DNA of 64,000 nt from Collinsella tanakaei. Its GTDB lineage: Bacteria; Actinomycetota; Coriobacteriia; Coriobacteriales; Coriobacteriaceae. A program made the translations under genes and the position numbers. The stretch lies in NCBI RefSeq assembly GCF_016900375.1, contig NZ_JACJKB010000010.1:31158-95157 (forward strand). Direction: 5' to 3'. The number at the start of each line of letters is the position of its first letter. Position 1 is the first letter of the stretch. The notes under the pieces are model-generated. The model was not told the DNA's origin. It did no database searches and was given only the letters and a program-made list of their open reading frames with translations. This document shows, one piece after another, positions 18,941 to 28,316 of the stretch.

Positions 18941-21900
18941 ATGAAGATACCAACCGGACGCAGAAGGCTCGCCTGGGCGCTCGGCATCGCGCTGGCGTGC
19001 GGACTCGCCCCCGCCGCGGCGCTCGCCCAGCCCGCGCTGGCCGACCTGCTCGCCAACGTGACGGCGGCCTCCTCGGCGGCGCAGCGAAGCGACCAGGAGG
19101 CCGTGCCCGGCCAGGCGCTCGTCCTGTACCGCGCATCCGACTCCCAGGTGAGCCTGCTCGACGACTCCGCGAGCGCAGACGAGCTCGCGGGCACGGGCTT
19201 CGCGGTCGCCCAGACGTGGGACTTCTCCACCGTCGACCGAGCCCTCGAGCAGGGCGCCATCGAGCTCCAGAGCGACGAGGGGACATCCGGCGACGTCCCG
19301 GAGGGCGCGGACCTGCGCGTCGCCCTCGTCGAGCGCGAGGGCGCCGACGCCGACGAGCTGGTGGCCGAGCTCGAGGAACTCGACTTCGTGGTGGCGGCGC
19401 AGCCGAACTACATCGCGACGGTGGACGGGTCCGCACCCGACGACACGCTGTATCGCGGCTGGCAGTACAGCATGACCAGCGAGAGCGCCGGCATCGACCT
19501 CGAGGCGGCCCTCGCCGCCCGCGAGGACGCGCCTGCGACCTCGGGCAACATCGTCGCCGTCCTCGACACGGGCGTCGACGCCTCCCATCCCGACCTCGCC
19601 GACCACATGTGGGAGAACCCCGGCATCCCCGGCCTGCCCGGCGAGGCGGGGTCGTGCGGATACGACTTCGCCGGCAACGACGACGACCCGACGCCGGGCA
19701 CCTCGTCCGTCGACTCCCATGGCACCCACTGCGCGGGAGTCATCGCCGGCATCCAGAACAACGCGGAGGGGATCGCGGGCGCGAGCGCCGACACCGAGAT
19801 CATGGCGCTGAAGGTTGCCCCCGAGGACTGCGGGGGCGTGCTGTACCTCAAAGACATCGTCTCCGCCTACGAGTACCTCATCGGCGCCGCGCTCTCCGGG
19901 CAAAACGTCGTCTGCGCGAGCAACTCCTGGGAGATCGGCTTCTACGCACCGGTGCTCGATTACCTGGTGAACCAGGCCGGAAAGCTCGGCATCCTGTCCG
20001 TCTTCGCCGCGGGCAACGCCGGCTCGGACACCGCCACCGTCGGCACCGGGGCGACCACGGGTCTCGAGAGCCCTTACGCCGCCATCATCGCCTCGAGCAA
20101 CAAGTCGAACGCCCTGTCGACCTTCTCGAACTTCAACGAGACGGACGTCGATGTCGCGCTGCCCGGCTCCAACATCATGTCCACGGTCAGCACCGACGCC
20201 GCGCACGCCTACTTCTCCCCCAGCGTGTCGCTGGCCGCGGGCAAGGACCTGGAGTACGTGAACGACTTCTCCGATTACGCCGCGGACTCATCCACCTACC
20301 GGCTCTACGTCTATAGCGCCGACGGAACGCCCGCCTCGCCCGAGGCCACCGACGCGTTCACCATCGAGCAGGTCGCCGATGCGGGCCACGGCACCCCCGG
20401 CCTCAAGGTGACCTTCGACCCCTCCCGGGCCGACGGGGGCTCCTCGTACACCATGACGCTCCAGTGGTATTTCGACAACCCGTTCGTCGGCACGTCGCAC
20501 GCGGTGCAGGACTTCGCCATCGGGGCGAGCGCGAGCATCGATGCCGCGAGCCCCGCCAACACGAGGCTGTATATCGTGCCGTCCCTCTACTCGGTCAAGG
20601 ACGGCGCGACCGTCCCGCTCCATGGCGTTTCGACCGTCTCCGAGGTGAACATCGACCTGACCACCGTCTACGACACCTCCCTATCCGCCCTCGACACCGA
20701 GTCCGACCGGCTGATCGGCGCCGTCCAGGCCTCCATCGCGCCCGCTGACGGCGTCTGGTCGAGCGAGCGGACCACCTTCTACATCGAGCCCTACGGCATC
20801 GGCCTGGTGGGCGGCGACGGCGTGAGCGACGAGACGAGCGACTACGCCCCCTACGGCGAGATGAGCGGGACGTCCATGGCGACCCCGCTCGCCGCGGGCA
20901 CCGTCGGCCAGCTGGCGGCGCTCGACCCCGAGGCGGGCGCGCTCGAGCTGCGCGGCAAGCTGGTGGGATCGACCGTCCCGCTGAGCACGACGACCTATGG
21001 AGGCGTCGAGAAGCACACGGCGACCGACGGCCGCTTCGACTGGGACGTGGCGATCGACGACGACGCGATCAGCGCGAACACGTGGTCCGTCGACGCAGAC
21101 CCGGCGACCGGCTCGGTCACCGTCCACGGCTACGCCCTTAGCGACGCGAGCGTCACCCTCGACGGCGAGGACGTCGCGTGCACGGCGCAGACCGACAGCG
21201 AGCTGACCTTCACGGCGCCCTCCGACGCCTTCGACGGGGAGTCCCACCGCATCGACGTGCTCGACCGGTCGACCGGCCGCACCCATCGCGCCTCCTACAG
21301 CCTCCCCACGCGCGAGGCGTCCTTCGACATCATGTGGACCGACGGCTTCCCCGTCGGCGCGACCGATGCCGCCACGGGCGCCCTCGTGGGCACCTCGGAC
21401 GCCCTGTACCTTGCCGACACGGTCGGCACCTACCTGTACCGCTCGGACAATCCCGGAAGCGGCTCATGGACCGCATGCGCCGCGCCCGGAGCGCCGTGGC
21501 AGTCGGCGACGCATGACTCCCACGCCCCGATAGCCTACACGGCCGTCGGGAGCGACATCGTCGCCGTCACGACCGACTTGGACGAGAACGGCATCGTCGT
21601 GCTCGCGGCGACCTACAGCGCGAAGAGCGATGAATGGAGCCCCTATCGGCGAACCGTCGCCATCGCGACCCCGGAGGAGGCCGCAGGGGCGATCTATGCC
21701 TCCTCGATCGTGGGCGCGACGGCGATCGGCGACACCTCCTACGCGCTCGTGGGCGCCGCGTACCAGCTCGCGTCGGGCGAGCAGGTCATACGATACGCGA
21801 TCGCCTCGCTGGAGGGCCTCGACGGGGAGCTCTCCGCGACCGAGATCCGAACGGAGCAGTTCCCGGGCATCACGCTCGCTCCGATCGCTCCCATCGCACA

Positions 21901-22930
21901 TGACGGCGAGATCTACGTGATCGGCGCGGTCGGCGGCGGGCGGACCGACCTCTCGACGTCGTACGTGTCGCACGCATACACCGTCGACCCGGCAAGCGGG
22001 GTGCTCGACGACCTCGGCGCCATCGAGGGCGCGCCCGCCTTCACATACTCGGACTACGGAGACATCGAGAGGAGCGTAACCGTCCCTGTCGAAGACGGCG
22101 TCCTCATCTTCGCGCGCCCGATCGCGGGCTCCGGCGACACCGCGTACATCGACCTCGACACACTCGCCTGCGAGGGGACGGCATGGCTCGGCGGCGACTC
22201 CGCGACGGGCGTCTCCATCACCTCGGCCGCGGTCTTCGACGGCTGCGTCCACCTGACCGCCTTCGATCACGGGACCGATGCGGCATCCGCGACGGGCGCG
22301 CTCTACACGCTCCCGCGCGCTGCCGCAGAGCAGCTCACGGGTGCTGTGTGCCCGACGGAGGGCTACGTCGACCTCGACGTGTCCGCGTGGTATCACAAGG
22401 CGGTCGACTGGGCGGTCGATGAGGGCGTCATGCTCGGCGTCGACGCGGACGCCGGCGTGTTCGGGCCCATGGTCTCGCTCACCCGCGCCCAGATGGCGCA
22501 GGTCCTCTACAACATGGCCGGCAAGCCGGCGGTCGATATCCCGATGCCCTACAGCGACTGCGCGCAGGGCGCCTGGTACCGCGATGCGGTCACCTGGTGC
22601 GCGCAGCAGGGCATCTTCGAGGGCTACGGGGGAAGCGGCGAGTTCGGGCCGGACGACCCGCTGACGCGCGAGCAGATGGCGACCATCCTGTGGCGCATCG
22701 CCGAGCCCGAGGACGCGAGCGGAGCCGACCTGTCCCGCTACACCGACGCCGCAACGGTGTCCGATTGGGCATACGAGGCCGTCGCGTGGGCGGTCGATGA
22801 GGGCTACCTGCGCGGCATCGGGGGAACGACCGAGCTCCAGCCGCAGGGCGACCTCGATCGCGCCCAGGCGGCGACCGTGCTCATGCGCGCCGACCGCGCC
22901 GGATTCCCCTTCCCGCGCCCGGCGGAATAG
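18941..22930 (+). CDS. Secreted subtilisin-like (S8) serine peptidase with C-terminal SLH repeats
   Basis: A 1,329-aa exported serine protease. A signal peptide covers about residues 1-34, followed by an inhibitor-like pro-region to about 165 (ending VVAAQPNYIATVDGS). The S8 triad is D209 (IVAVLDTGVDASHPDL), H260 (DSHGTHCAGVIAG) and S645 (GTSMATPLAAG); the long gap between His and Ser suggests an insertion, probably a PA-like or beta domain, in the catalytic domain. A large beta-rich stretch (kelch-like, about 800-1130) follows, then three SLH repeats at the C-terminus (YVDLDVSAWYHKAVDWAVDE onward). The ATG has AAGGAAAGGA upstream. It probably acts with the papain-like neighbour in digesting external protein; an operon is likely given the 75-bp gap. 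Confidence 0.88.
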   Translation: MKIPTGRRRLAWALGIALACGLAPAAALAQPALADLLANVTAASSAAQRSDQEAVPGQALVLYRASDSQVSLLDDSASADELAGTGFAVAQTWDFSTVDRALEQGAIELQSDEGTSGDVPEGADLRVALVEREGADADELVAELEELDFVVAAQPNYIATVDGSAPDDTLYRGWQYSMTSESAGIDLEAALAAREDAPATSGNIVAVLDTGVDASHPDLADHMWENPGIPGLPGEAGSCGYDFAGNDDDPTPGTSSVDSHGTHCAGVIAGIQNNAEGIAGASADTEIMALKVAPEDCGGVLYLKDIVSAYEYLIGAALSGQNVVCASNSWEIGFYAPVLDYLVNQAGKLGILSVFAAGNAGSDTATVGTGATTGLESPYAAIIASSNKSNALSTFSNFNETDVDVALPGSNIMSTVSTDAAHAYFSPSVSLAAGKDLEYVNDFSDYAADSSTYRLYVYSADGTPASPEATDAFTIEQVADAGHGTPGLKVTFDPSRADGGSSYTMTLQWYFDNPFVGTSHAVQDFAIGASASIDAASPANTRLYIVPSLYSVKDGATVPLHGVSTVSEVNIDLTTVYDTSLSALDTESDRLIGAVQASIAPADGVWSSERTTFYIEPYGIGLVGGDGVSDETSDYAPYGEMSGTSMATPLAAGTVGQLAALDPEAGALELRGKLVGSTVPLSTTTYGGVEKHTATDGRFDWDVAIDDDAISANTWSVDADPATGSVTVHGYALSDASVTLDGEDVACTAQTDSELTFTAPSDAFDGESHRIDVLDRSTGRTHRASYSLPTREASFDIMWTDGFPVGATDAATGALVGTSDALYLADTVGTYLYRSDNPGSGSWTACAAPGAPWQSATHDSHAPIAYTAVGSDIVAVTTDLDENGIVVLAATYSAKSDEWSPYRRTVAIATPEEAAGAIYASSIVGATAIGDTSYALVGAAYQLASGEQVIRYAIASLEGLDGELSATEIRTEQFPGITLAPIAPIAHDGEIYVIGAVGGGRTDLSTSYVSHAYTVDPASGVLDDLGAIEGAPAFTYSDYGDIERSVTVPVEDGVLIFARPIAGSGDTAYIDLDTLACEGTAWLGGDSATGVSITSAAVFDGCVHLTAFDHGTDAASATGALYTLPRAAAEQLTGAVCPTEGYVDLDVSAWYHKAVDWAVDEGVMLGVDADAGVFGPMVSLTRAQMAQVLYNMAGKPAVDIPMPYSDCAQGAWYRDAVTWCAQQGIFEGYGGSGEFGPDDPLTREQMATILWRIAEPEDASGADLSRYTDAATVSDWAYEAVAWAVDEGYLRGIGGTTELQPQGDLDRAQAATVLMRADRAGFPFPRPAE

Positions 22931-22955
22931 GCGCACGCGCAAGCGAAGCGGCACA

Positions 22956-22997
22956 GGGCCCGCGACGCACGGGATAAACCGGCGTCGCGGGCCCTTA
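22956..22997 (+). terminator. Terminator after the SLH protease pair
   Basis: A 13-bp perfect stem GGGCCCGCGACGC/GCGTCGCGGGCCC (22956-22968, 22982-22994) with a 13-nt loop, followed by TTACCTTTT. It lies 25 nt after the stop codon. Confidence 0.78.
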
Positions 22998-23040
22998 CCT
23001 TTTCAGCCTCACTAGGCATGCCGAAAACAGACGGGGCTCG

Positions 23041-23403
23041 CTACAGGTGGTAGCGGCCGAACAGCTCGGGGTATCCCTCATCGACGGCGTCGTTGAACTG
23101 ATGCGCGTACAGCCCGATGGCGAGCACCCAGGTGAGGGTCAAGACGATGGCGACAAGGATCGTGAGCGCCACCGCGCTGAACGCAAGCGCGGGCGTCGGG
23201 CCCGTGAGCGACCCGGTCATGATGAGCAATGCCGCCACGAGCACCGCCACGAACACGGTCACCCGCCGGAAGGCCCGACGGCGCGCCCGATGGGCGCGCG
23301 CGAGCGCCGCGTGCAGCGCCGCGAGCTCGTCGACGGAGAAGCGCCTCTCGACGAGCTTCGCGCGCTCGTGGGCGCTCAGGCTGTTGATGTGCAGCTGCGC
23401 CAC
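23041..23403 (-). CDS. Small two-pass membrane protein, DUF485-like
   Basis: A 120-aa protein with two hydrophobic helices, FVAVLVAALLIMTGSL (about residues 48-65) and FSAVALTILVAIVLTLTWVL (about 75-95). It ends LAIGLYAHQFNDAVDEGYPE. The second helix ending in TW...LY and the following Asp resemble small DUF485 membrane proteins, but this is only a resemblance. The probable start is GTG 23403 with GGGGAG just upstream, 7 bp after the uup stop, so the two genes should be co-transcribed and translationally coupled. An association with an ABC-F protein has no clear functional reading. Confidence 0.7.
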   Translation of the reverse strand: MAQLHINSLSAHERAKLVERRFSVDELAALHAALARAHRARRRAFRRVTVFVAVLVAALLIMTGSLTGPTPALAFSAVALTILVAIVLTLTWVLAIGLYAHQFNDAVDEGYPELFGRYHL

Positions 23404-23410
23404 GGCTCCC

Positions 23411-25252
23411 CTACCCCTCGAGCTGCTCGCTCGCCTCGAGCCATGCGGTCTCGAGCCCATCGATCTCGGCGCGCTCGGCGTCGATTCGCGCCTGCGTGGC
23501 GACGAGCGCCTCGTAGTCGGTCGGGTCGATCGAGCCGAGCTCACGCTCGAGCTCCTCGAGCCTCTTGCGGCGGCTCTCCATTTTGCGCTCGAGCGAGGAC
23601 ACCTCGCGGCGCAGCCGCTGGCGCTCGGCGTTCGTGAGGCCGCAGGCATCCGGGACAGGGCCCGCCCCGGCGGCCTGCGATGCGGCAGGCACCCCCGCGC
23701 GCCCGGAGCGGCCCGCGCCCTCGGGCGCCCCGTCATGCGCCACGAGGCGCAGGTACTCGTCGACGCCGCCCGCGACGTGGCGCAGGTGCCCGTCGATGAT
23801 GGCGTACTGGCTGTCGGTCACGCGCTCCATGAGGTAGCGGTCGTGCGTCACGAGGATGAGCGTTCCCGGCCAGCCGTCCAGCAGGTCCTCCACGATGGCG
23901 AGCATGTCGGTGTCGAGGTCGTTGCCCGGCTCGTCCAGGATCAGCACGTTGGGCTCGTCCAAGATCGTCAGCAGCAGCGACAGGCGGCGGCGCTGGCCGC
24001 CCGACAGGTCGCCGATGCGGCTCCACAGCTGCTTGGTGGTGAATCCGAGCCGCTCGAGCAGCTTCTCGGGGCTCGTCTCCTTGCCGTCCACGACGTACAG
24101 CCGCTTGTAGTGCGACAGCACCTCGCGGATGGTCTGGTCCATATAGGGCGCGAGCTCGTCGAGCTGCTGCGACAACACGCCGAAGCGCACCGTGGCGCCG
24201 ATCTTCACGCGGCCGCGCACCGGAGCGAGCTTGCCCTGGATCACCGAGAGCAGCGTCGACTTGCCCGCACCGTTCTCGCCCAGAAGGCCGAAGCGGTCGC
24301 CCGCGCCGATAAGCCACGTGGCGTCCGACACCACCGGCTCGAAGGCGCCCGTCTGGGCGTCGGCGTAGCCGGCGGTCGCATCGATCACGTCGATGACCTG
24401 CTTGCCCAGGCGCGAGACGGCCAGGCGCTTGAGCTCGAGCTCGTTGCGCACCGGAGGCACGTCCGCGATGAGGGCGCGCGCGGCCTCGACACGGAACTTC
24501 GGCTTGGTCGAGCGGGCCTGCGCGCCGCGCGAAAGCCATGCGAGCTCCTTTCGCGCCATGTTGCGCCGGCGGTCCTCCGCCGCCGCGGCGAGTCGGTCGC
24601 GCTCCACGCGCTGCAGAATATAGGCGGAGTAGCCGCCCTCGAAGGGATCGACGCGCCCGTCGTGCACCTCCCACATGGAAAGGCACACCTCGTCCAGAAA
24701 CCAGCGGTCGTGCGTGACCACGAGCAGCGCGCCGACGCCGGATGTCCAGCGCGCCTTGAGGTGCGCCGCCAGCCAGTTGATGGTGCGAATATCCAAGTGG
24801 TTCGTGGGCTCGTCGAGCATGAGCACGTCGTAATCGCCGATGAGCAGGCGCGCGAGGTCCACGCGGCGGCGCTGGCCGCCGGAGAGCTCGCCCACGGTGC
24901 CCTCCCAGTCGACGTCGGCGATAAGCCCGTCGAGCACCGCGCGCACGCGGGGGCTCGACGCCCACTCGTACTCCGGCGCGTCGCCCACCACGGCGCGGTG
25001 GACGGTCATGTTGTCGTCAAGCGCATCCTTCTGGCCGAGCAGGCCCACCGTCACGCCGCGCCGATGCGTCACGCGGCCGCAGTCGGGCTCCAGCGCGCCG
25101 GCGAGCACCGAGAGCAACGTTGACTTGCCGTCGCCGTTGCGGCCGACGATGCCGATGCGGTCGCCCTCGTTCACGCCGAGGGTCACCTCGTCGAAGATCC
25201 GCTTTGTCGGAAACTCAAGCTGCACCGAATCGCAGCCCAAAAGGATGGCCAT
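23411..25252 (-). CDS. ABC-F ATPase, Uup-like
   Basis: A duplicated ABC ATPase without membrane segments, expected to act on the ribosome or on branched DNA intermediates as reported for Uup. Cassette 1 has GRNGDGKST, LSGGQRRRVDLARLL and VLMLDEPTNHLD; cassette 2 has GENGAGKST, LSGGQRRRLSLLLT and VLILDEPGNDLD, where the usual T in DEPTN is G. A C-terminal coiled coil of about 75 residues (LRREVSSLERKMESRRKRLE region) is typical of Uup. The start at ATG 25252 has AAGGGG 8 nt upstream; the reading frame also allows GTG 25261. Length is 613 aa. It heads a two-gene unit with the small membrane protein. Confidence 0.88.
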   Translation of the reverse strand: MAILLGCDSVQLEFPTKRIFDEVTLGVNEGDRIGIVGRNGDGKSTLLSVLAGALEPDCGRVTHRRGVTVGLLGQKDALDDNMTVHRAVVGDAPEYEWASSPRVRAVLDGLIADVDWEGTVGELSGGQRRRVDLARLLIGDYDVLMLDEPTNHLDIRTINWLAAHLKARWTSGVGALLVVTHDRWFLDEVCLSMWEVHDGRVDPFEGGYSAYILQRVERDRLAAAAEDRRRNMARKELAWLSRGAQARSTKPKFRVEAARALIADVPPVRNELELKRLAVSRLGKQVIDVIDATAGYADAQTGAFEPVVSDATWLIGAGDRFGLLGENGAGKSTLLSVIQGKLAPVRGRVKIGATVRFGVLSQQLDELAPYMDQTIREVLSHYKRLYVVDGKETSPEKLLERLGFTTKQLWSRIGDLSGGQRRRLSLLLTILDEPNVLILDEPGNDLDTDMLAIVEDLLDGWPGTLILVTHDRYLMERVTDSQYAIIDGHLRHVAGGVDEYLRLVAHDGAPEGAGRSGRAGVPAASQAAGAGPVPDACGLTNAERQRLRREVSSLERKMESRRKRLEELERELGSIDPTDYEALVATQARIDAERAEIDGLETAWLEASEQLEG

Positions 25253-25362
25253 GCGCCGCACCCCTTGTCATCAGAAACGTTCAGCCCTCCATGCTATCAC
25301 GCCGCCACGGAAACCTCGCACGGAGTTCAGCGCGACGCAGCGGGTTCCCCACACCGCCACGC

Positions 25363-25405
25363 AAAAAAGCAGCCCTCCCCGGCCAACCGAGCCGGAAAGG
25401 GCTGC
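25363..25405 (-). terminator. Rho-independent terminator for the MFS gene
   Basis: On the minus strand the stem GCAGCCCT(TT)CCGGC / GCCGG(GG)AGGGCTGC is followed by TTTTTT (A-run 25363-25368 on plus). It lies 25 nt after the MFS stop codon. Confidence 0.88.
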
Positions 25406-25430
25406 GATGTCGCACGAGAAGCCGCGTCCC

Positions 25431-26771
25431 TTACGCCGAGGCGCCTTCCGCACGCAGGCGGTCGACCAGGCGGCGCGCCGAGGGCGCGGCTGCCATCAGC
25501 AGCACGAGCATGACGACAGCGCCGACGATCGAGATGATCCACATGGGAACGAACGACAGGAACATGTCGAACACCATGCCGGACATGATGGTGCCGAGCG
25601 CGTAGCCGAGCATCTCGAGACTTGTGATCCAGCCGGTGATCTGGCCCATGTCCTTCGTGCCGTACAGGCGCACGGCAACAAGCGGCGGCGCGACCGTGCC
25701 CATGCAGGTGCCGAAGCCGAAGAAGGTCGCCGCAAGGAACGGGCCGACGGTCGTCGCGGGGAAGCACATGCCCGCGCTGCCGATGAGGCACGCAAGGCTG
25801 CCGATGATGATGCCCCAGCGCACGCCCACGCGGTCGTACAGGCTGCCGGTCACGATCTTGGAGATGAGCACCACGATCATGTTGTAGGAGTAGAACATGC
25901 TCGCGAAGGCCGCCGTGTGACCGCCCGTGATGACCTCCTGGCCCTCGACGGTGACGGAGGTGAGGTTCGTGATGGAGTTCGGGATGGCAGCACCGTTCAG
26001 CACGCCCATGACCACGAAGCCCGCGACGAGCATCCAAAACGACGGATGGCGGCGCACGTTCTTCCAACCGACCTCGATGTCGACGATGGCGCCGTCACCG
26101 GTGGCCTGCTTCTTGCCGGACCCGTCGGCGGCCGCAGCACCCGCGCCGTAGGGCTCAAGCCCGATGTCGGACGGACGGCTGTGGAACACCGCCACCGTGA
26201 TGGGGAACGAGATGATGAAGCACACCGCGGCGAGCACCAGAAACGCCGTGCGCCATCCATAGGCGCCGATGAGCCCGTTGACCACGGGGCCGAGGATCGC
26301 GCCACCGAAGCCCGAGCCTGAAAGCGCGAGCGCCACGGCAAGGCCCTGCTTGACCGTGAACCAGTTGGTGACCACGATGGAGATGAGCAGGCGCGTGCCG
26401 GCGACGACGACCAGGCCATCGATGGCGAACAGCACGAACAGCTGCCAAGCCTCGCCCACGCAGGCGAAGCCGACGAGCGCCGCCGCGGTGATGGCGACGG
26501 ACAGACCGCCCAGGATGCGCCCGGGCACGCGGTCGACGACGTTGCCCACCACGAGCGCGCCCACGATGGACACGAGCGTCGACAGCGAGTTCGCCGTGTT
26601 GTACGTGCCGACGCTGATGCCGAGGTCGGCCACGATATGCGGCTGGAACAGCGACATGCCGCTCACCATGATGGTGTAGCACGTCGCCATGATCAGAAAG
26701 CCCGCGGCAACGAGCAGCCATCCGTAGAACGGCTTGCCCTGCCCTCCGGTAGCAGCCCTACCCTGTGTCAT
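25431..26771 (-). CDS. MFS transporter, oxalate/formate antiporter (OFA)-like
   Basis: A 12-helix major facilitator carrier; family relatives exchange small carboxylates. The N-terminus GKPFYGWLLVAAGFLIMATC is typical of OFA-type carriers, followed by MSLFQPHIVADLGISVGTYN and DRVPGRILGG at the loop 2-3 motif. A long hydrophilic loop with GSGKKQATGD splits the two six-helix halves, and the C-terminal half has SKIVTGSLYDRVGVRWG. Length from ATG 26771 is 446 aa, with GAGGAGG upstream; the open frame further upstream belongs to another reading frame of the M20 gene. It starts 65 bp after the M20 hydrolase, suggesting uptake of the compound that enzyme cuts. Substrate is unproven. Confidence 0.88.
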   Translation of the reverse strand: MTQGRAATGGQGKPFYGWLLVAAGFLIMATCYTIMVSGMSLFQPHIVADLGISVGTYNTANSLSTLVSIVGALVVGNVVDRVPGRILGGLSVAITAAALVGFACVGEAWQLFVLFAIDGLVVVAGTRLLISIVVTNWFTVKQGLAVALALSGSGFGGAILGPVVNGLIGAYGWRTAFLVLAAVCFIISFPITVAVFHSRPSDIGLEPYGAGAAAADGSGKKQATGDGAIVDIEVGWKNVRRHPSFWMLVAGFVVMGVLNGAAIPNSITNLTSVTVEGQEVITGGHTAAFASMFYSYNMIVVLISKIVTGSLYDRVGVRWGIIIGSLACLIGSAGMCFPATTVGPFLAATFFGFGTCMGTVAPPLVAVRLYGTKDMGQITGWITSLEMLGYALGTIMSGMVFDMFLSFVPMWIISIVGAVVMLVLLMAAAPSARRLVDRLRAEGASA

Positions 26772-26836
26772 CGAAATCCTCCTCGAACACGGCGGGCGCG
26801 ACGTCATGCGGCGCCCGCGATCGTCTTGCAAACGTT

Positions 26837-28084
26837 CTAACGCGCGTGGCGCGCAAGCCACGTGATGGCGGCCGCCGCATGCATGGCGGCGCCCATCCAC
26901 AGCACGCTCTCGTCTATGACCATGCGTGGGTTGTGGTGCGGCGCGGCGCCGACCTTGCCCGCCCCCAGCTGCGCGAACACGCTGGGCACCGCCTCGGACA
27001 CGTAGGCGAAGTCCTCCGTCACGGGCATGGGGTCGTCGCGGCTCACATGGCCGTGCCCCGCAACCGCCTCGAGCGCCGGCAGAAGCTCCGCCGCGAGCTC
27101 GGGGCTCGTGAAGGTGCACGGGCAGCTGAACGTGGCAATGCGGCAGTCGGCGCGCCAGGCGCGGCCGTAGGCCTCGATGATCTCGGGCAGGCGCTCGAGC
27201 GCATGCGCGCGGGCGGCCACATCGAAGCTGCGCATGCCGATCTTGAGCTCGGCCGTATCGGGCAGCGCGTTGGGAACGTTGCCGCCGTTCATCGCACCGA
27301 CCGACAGCGTGATGGACGCGGACGGGTCGATCTCGCGCGTCATGAACAGGTTCATGGCCTGGTAGATCTGGTTGGCGACCATCAGCGGGTCGATGCACTC
27401 CTGGGGCGCCGAGGTGTGCCCGCCATGACCCTGGATGTGCACGACGAGCGTATCGAGCGAGGCGCTGGTGACGCCGGGCGTGTACAGCACGCGGCCCGCA
27501 GGCGCGTTGGCGATCACGTGCAGGGCGAAGGCGACGTCTGCCGTCGGGTCGGCAAGCGCGCCGTCGTCGATCATGGTCTTGGAGCCGTAGCCCAGCTCCT
27601 CACCGGGCTGGAACATGAGCTTGACGGTGCCCGGCAGTTCCGCCTCGTGCGCCTTGAGCACGCGGGCGGCAGCAAGCAACATGGCGGCGTGCGCATCGTG
27701 GCCGCACATATGGCTGCAGTCGCGCGTCGAGCGGAACGGCAGGTCGTTCTCCTCCACGATGGGAAGCGCGTCCATGTCGGCGCGCAGCAGGATGCAGGGG
27801 CCGCCGGAGCCGATCGTGGCGACGATGCCGGTCGATGCGGTGATGCCCGGAAAGCCCAGCTGCTCGTAGCGCGCGGTGAGCTCGGGCGTGACCATGCCGC
27901 AGGCGCGCCAGGGGATCTCGAGCTCGTCGAGGCGCGCGGAGACGTATGCCGCGGTCTCGGGCAGGCTCATGCCGACCTCGGGAATCTGATGCAGGGCGCG
28001 GCGGTCCGCAACGATCTCATCCTGAAGCGCCCGCGCCTCCTCGACAAGCTTCGAGCGCAGGGCAGTCGGATCGCAGTTCGTCAT
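26837..28084 (-). CDS. M20 family amidohydrolase (hippurate/N-acyl-amino-acid hydrolase-like)
   Basis: A zinc- or manganese-dependent hydrolase that removes an acyl or carbamoyl group from amino acids or small peptides. Metal-site motifs are LLRADMDALPI, CGHDAHAAMLL (with HMCGHDAH) and MFQPGEELGYGS; the dimerisation domain begins near HIQGHGGHTSAPQ. Length is 415 aa, normal for the hippurate-hydrolase group. The ATG at 28084 follows GGGAGG. It is the first gene of a unit with the OFA-type transporter and is divergent from the YtcJ-like amidohydrolase at 28317, with a shared 232-bp promoter region. Together the three genes look like a small amide or N-acyl catabolic locus; the actual substrate is not visible. 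Confidence 0.9.
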   Translation of the reverse strand: MTNCDPTALRSKLVEEARALQDEIVADRRALHQIPEVGMSLPETAAYVSARLDELEIPWRACGMVTPELTARYEQLGFPGITASTGIVATIGSGGPCILLRADMDALPIVEENDLPFRSTRDCSHMCGHDAHAAMLLAAARVLKAHEAELPGTVKLMFQPGEELGYGSKTMIDDGALADPTADVAFALHVIANAPAGRVLYTPGVTSASLDTLVVHIQGHGGHTSAPQECIDPLMVANQIYQAMNLFMTREIDPSASITLSVGAMNGGNVPNALPDTAELKIGMRSFDVAARAHALERLPEIIEAYGRAWRADCRIATFSCPCTFTSPELAAELLPALEAVAGHGHVSRDDPMPVTEDFAYVSEAVPSVFAQLGAGKVGAAPHHNPRMVIDESVLWMGAAMHAAAAITWLARHAR

Positions 28085-28152
28085 GCGCAGGTTACCTCCC
28101 TATCCGACCATATGCAACAACAATGCTATAGTGGCATCTTAATGAAGGCCAT

Positions 28153-28172
28153 AATACCACTTTGCGGGTATT
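28153..28172. promoter_or_regulatory. Possible operator dyad in the divergent promoter region
   Basis: AATACC and GGTATT are separated by 8 bp (T/A-rich flanks) between the divergent M20 and amidohydrolase genes. The spacing and symmetry suit a dimeric transcription factor, for example of the LysR type, but no regulator gene is adjacent, so this is only a candidate. Confidence 0.25.
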
Positions 28173-28316
28173 CAGACCTCTTTTATGCAATTAGGAGAAA
28201 TCCTCGTTACGAGTTTCCGCCGTGCGGCCAATAATGCTACGCGAACGGCGAACGCTCCCCTGCGGCCTCGATAAGCACTATGCTTATGCCAAGCAGCCAC
28301 ATACAGGGAGGTACCC

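Noticed and set aside
16223..20206. 1,327-codon frame on the minus strand
   Set aside because: Covers both SLH proteases in antisense, is V/R/G/H-rich with no domain and no start site; a shadow.
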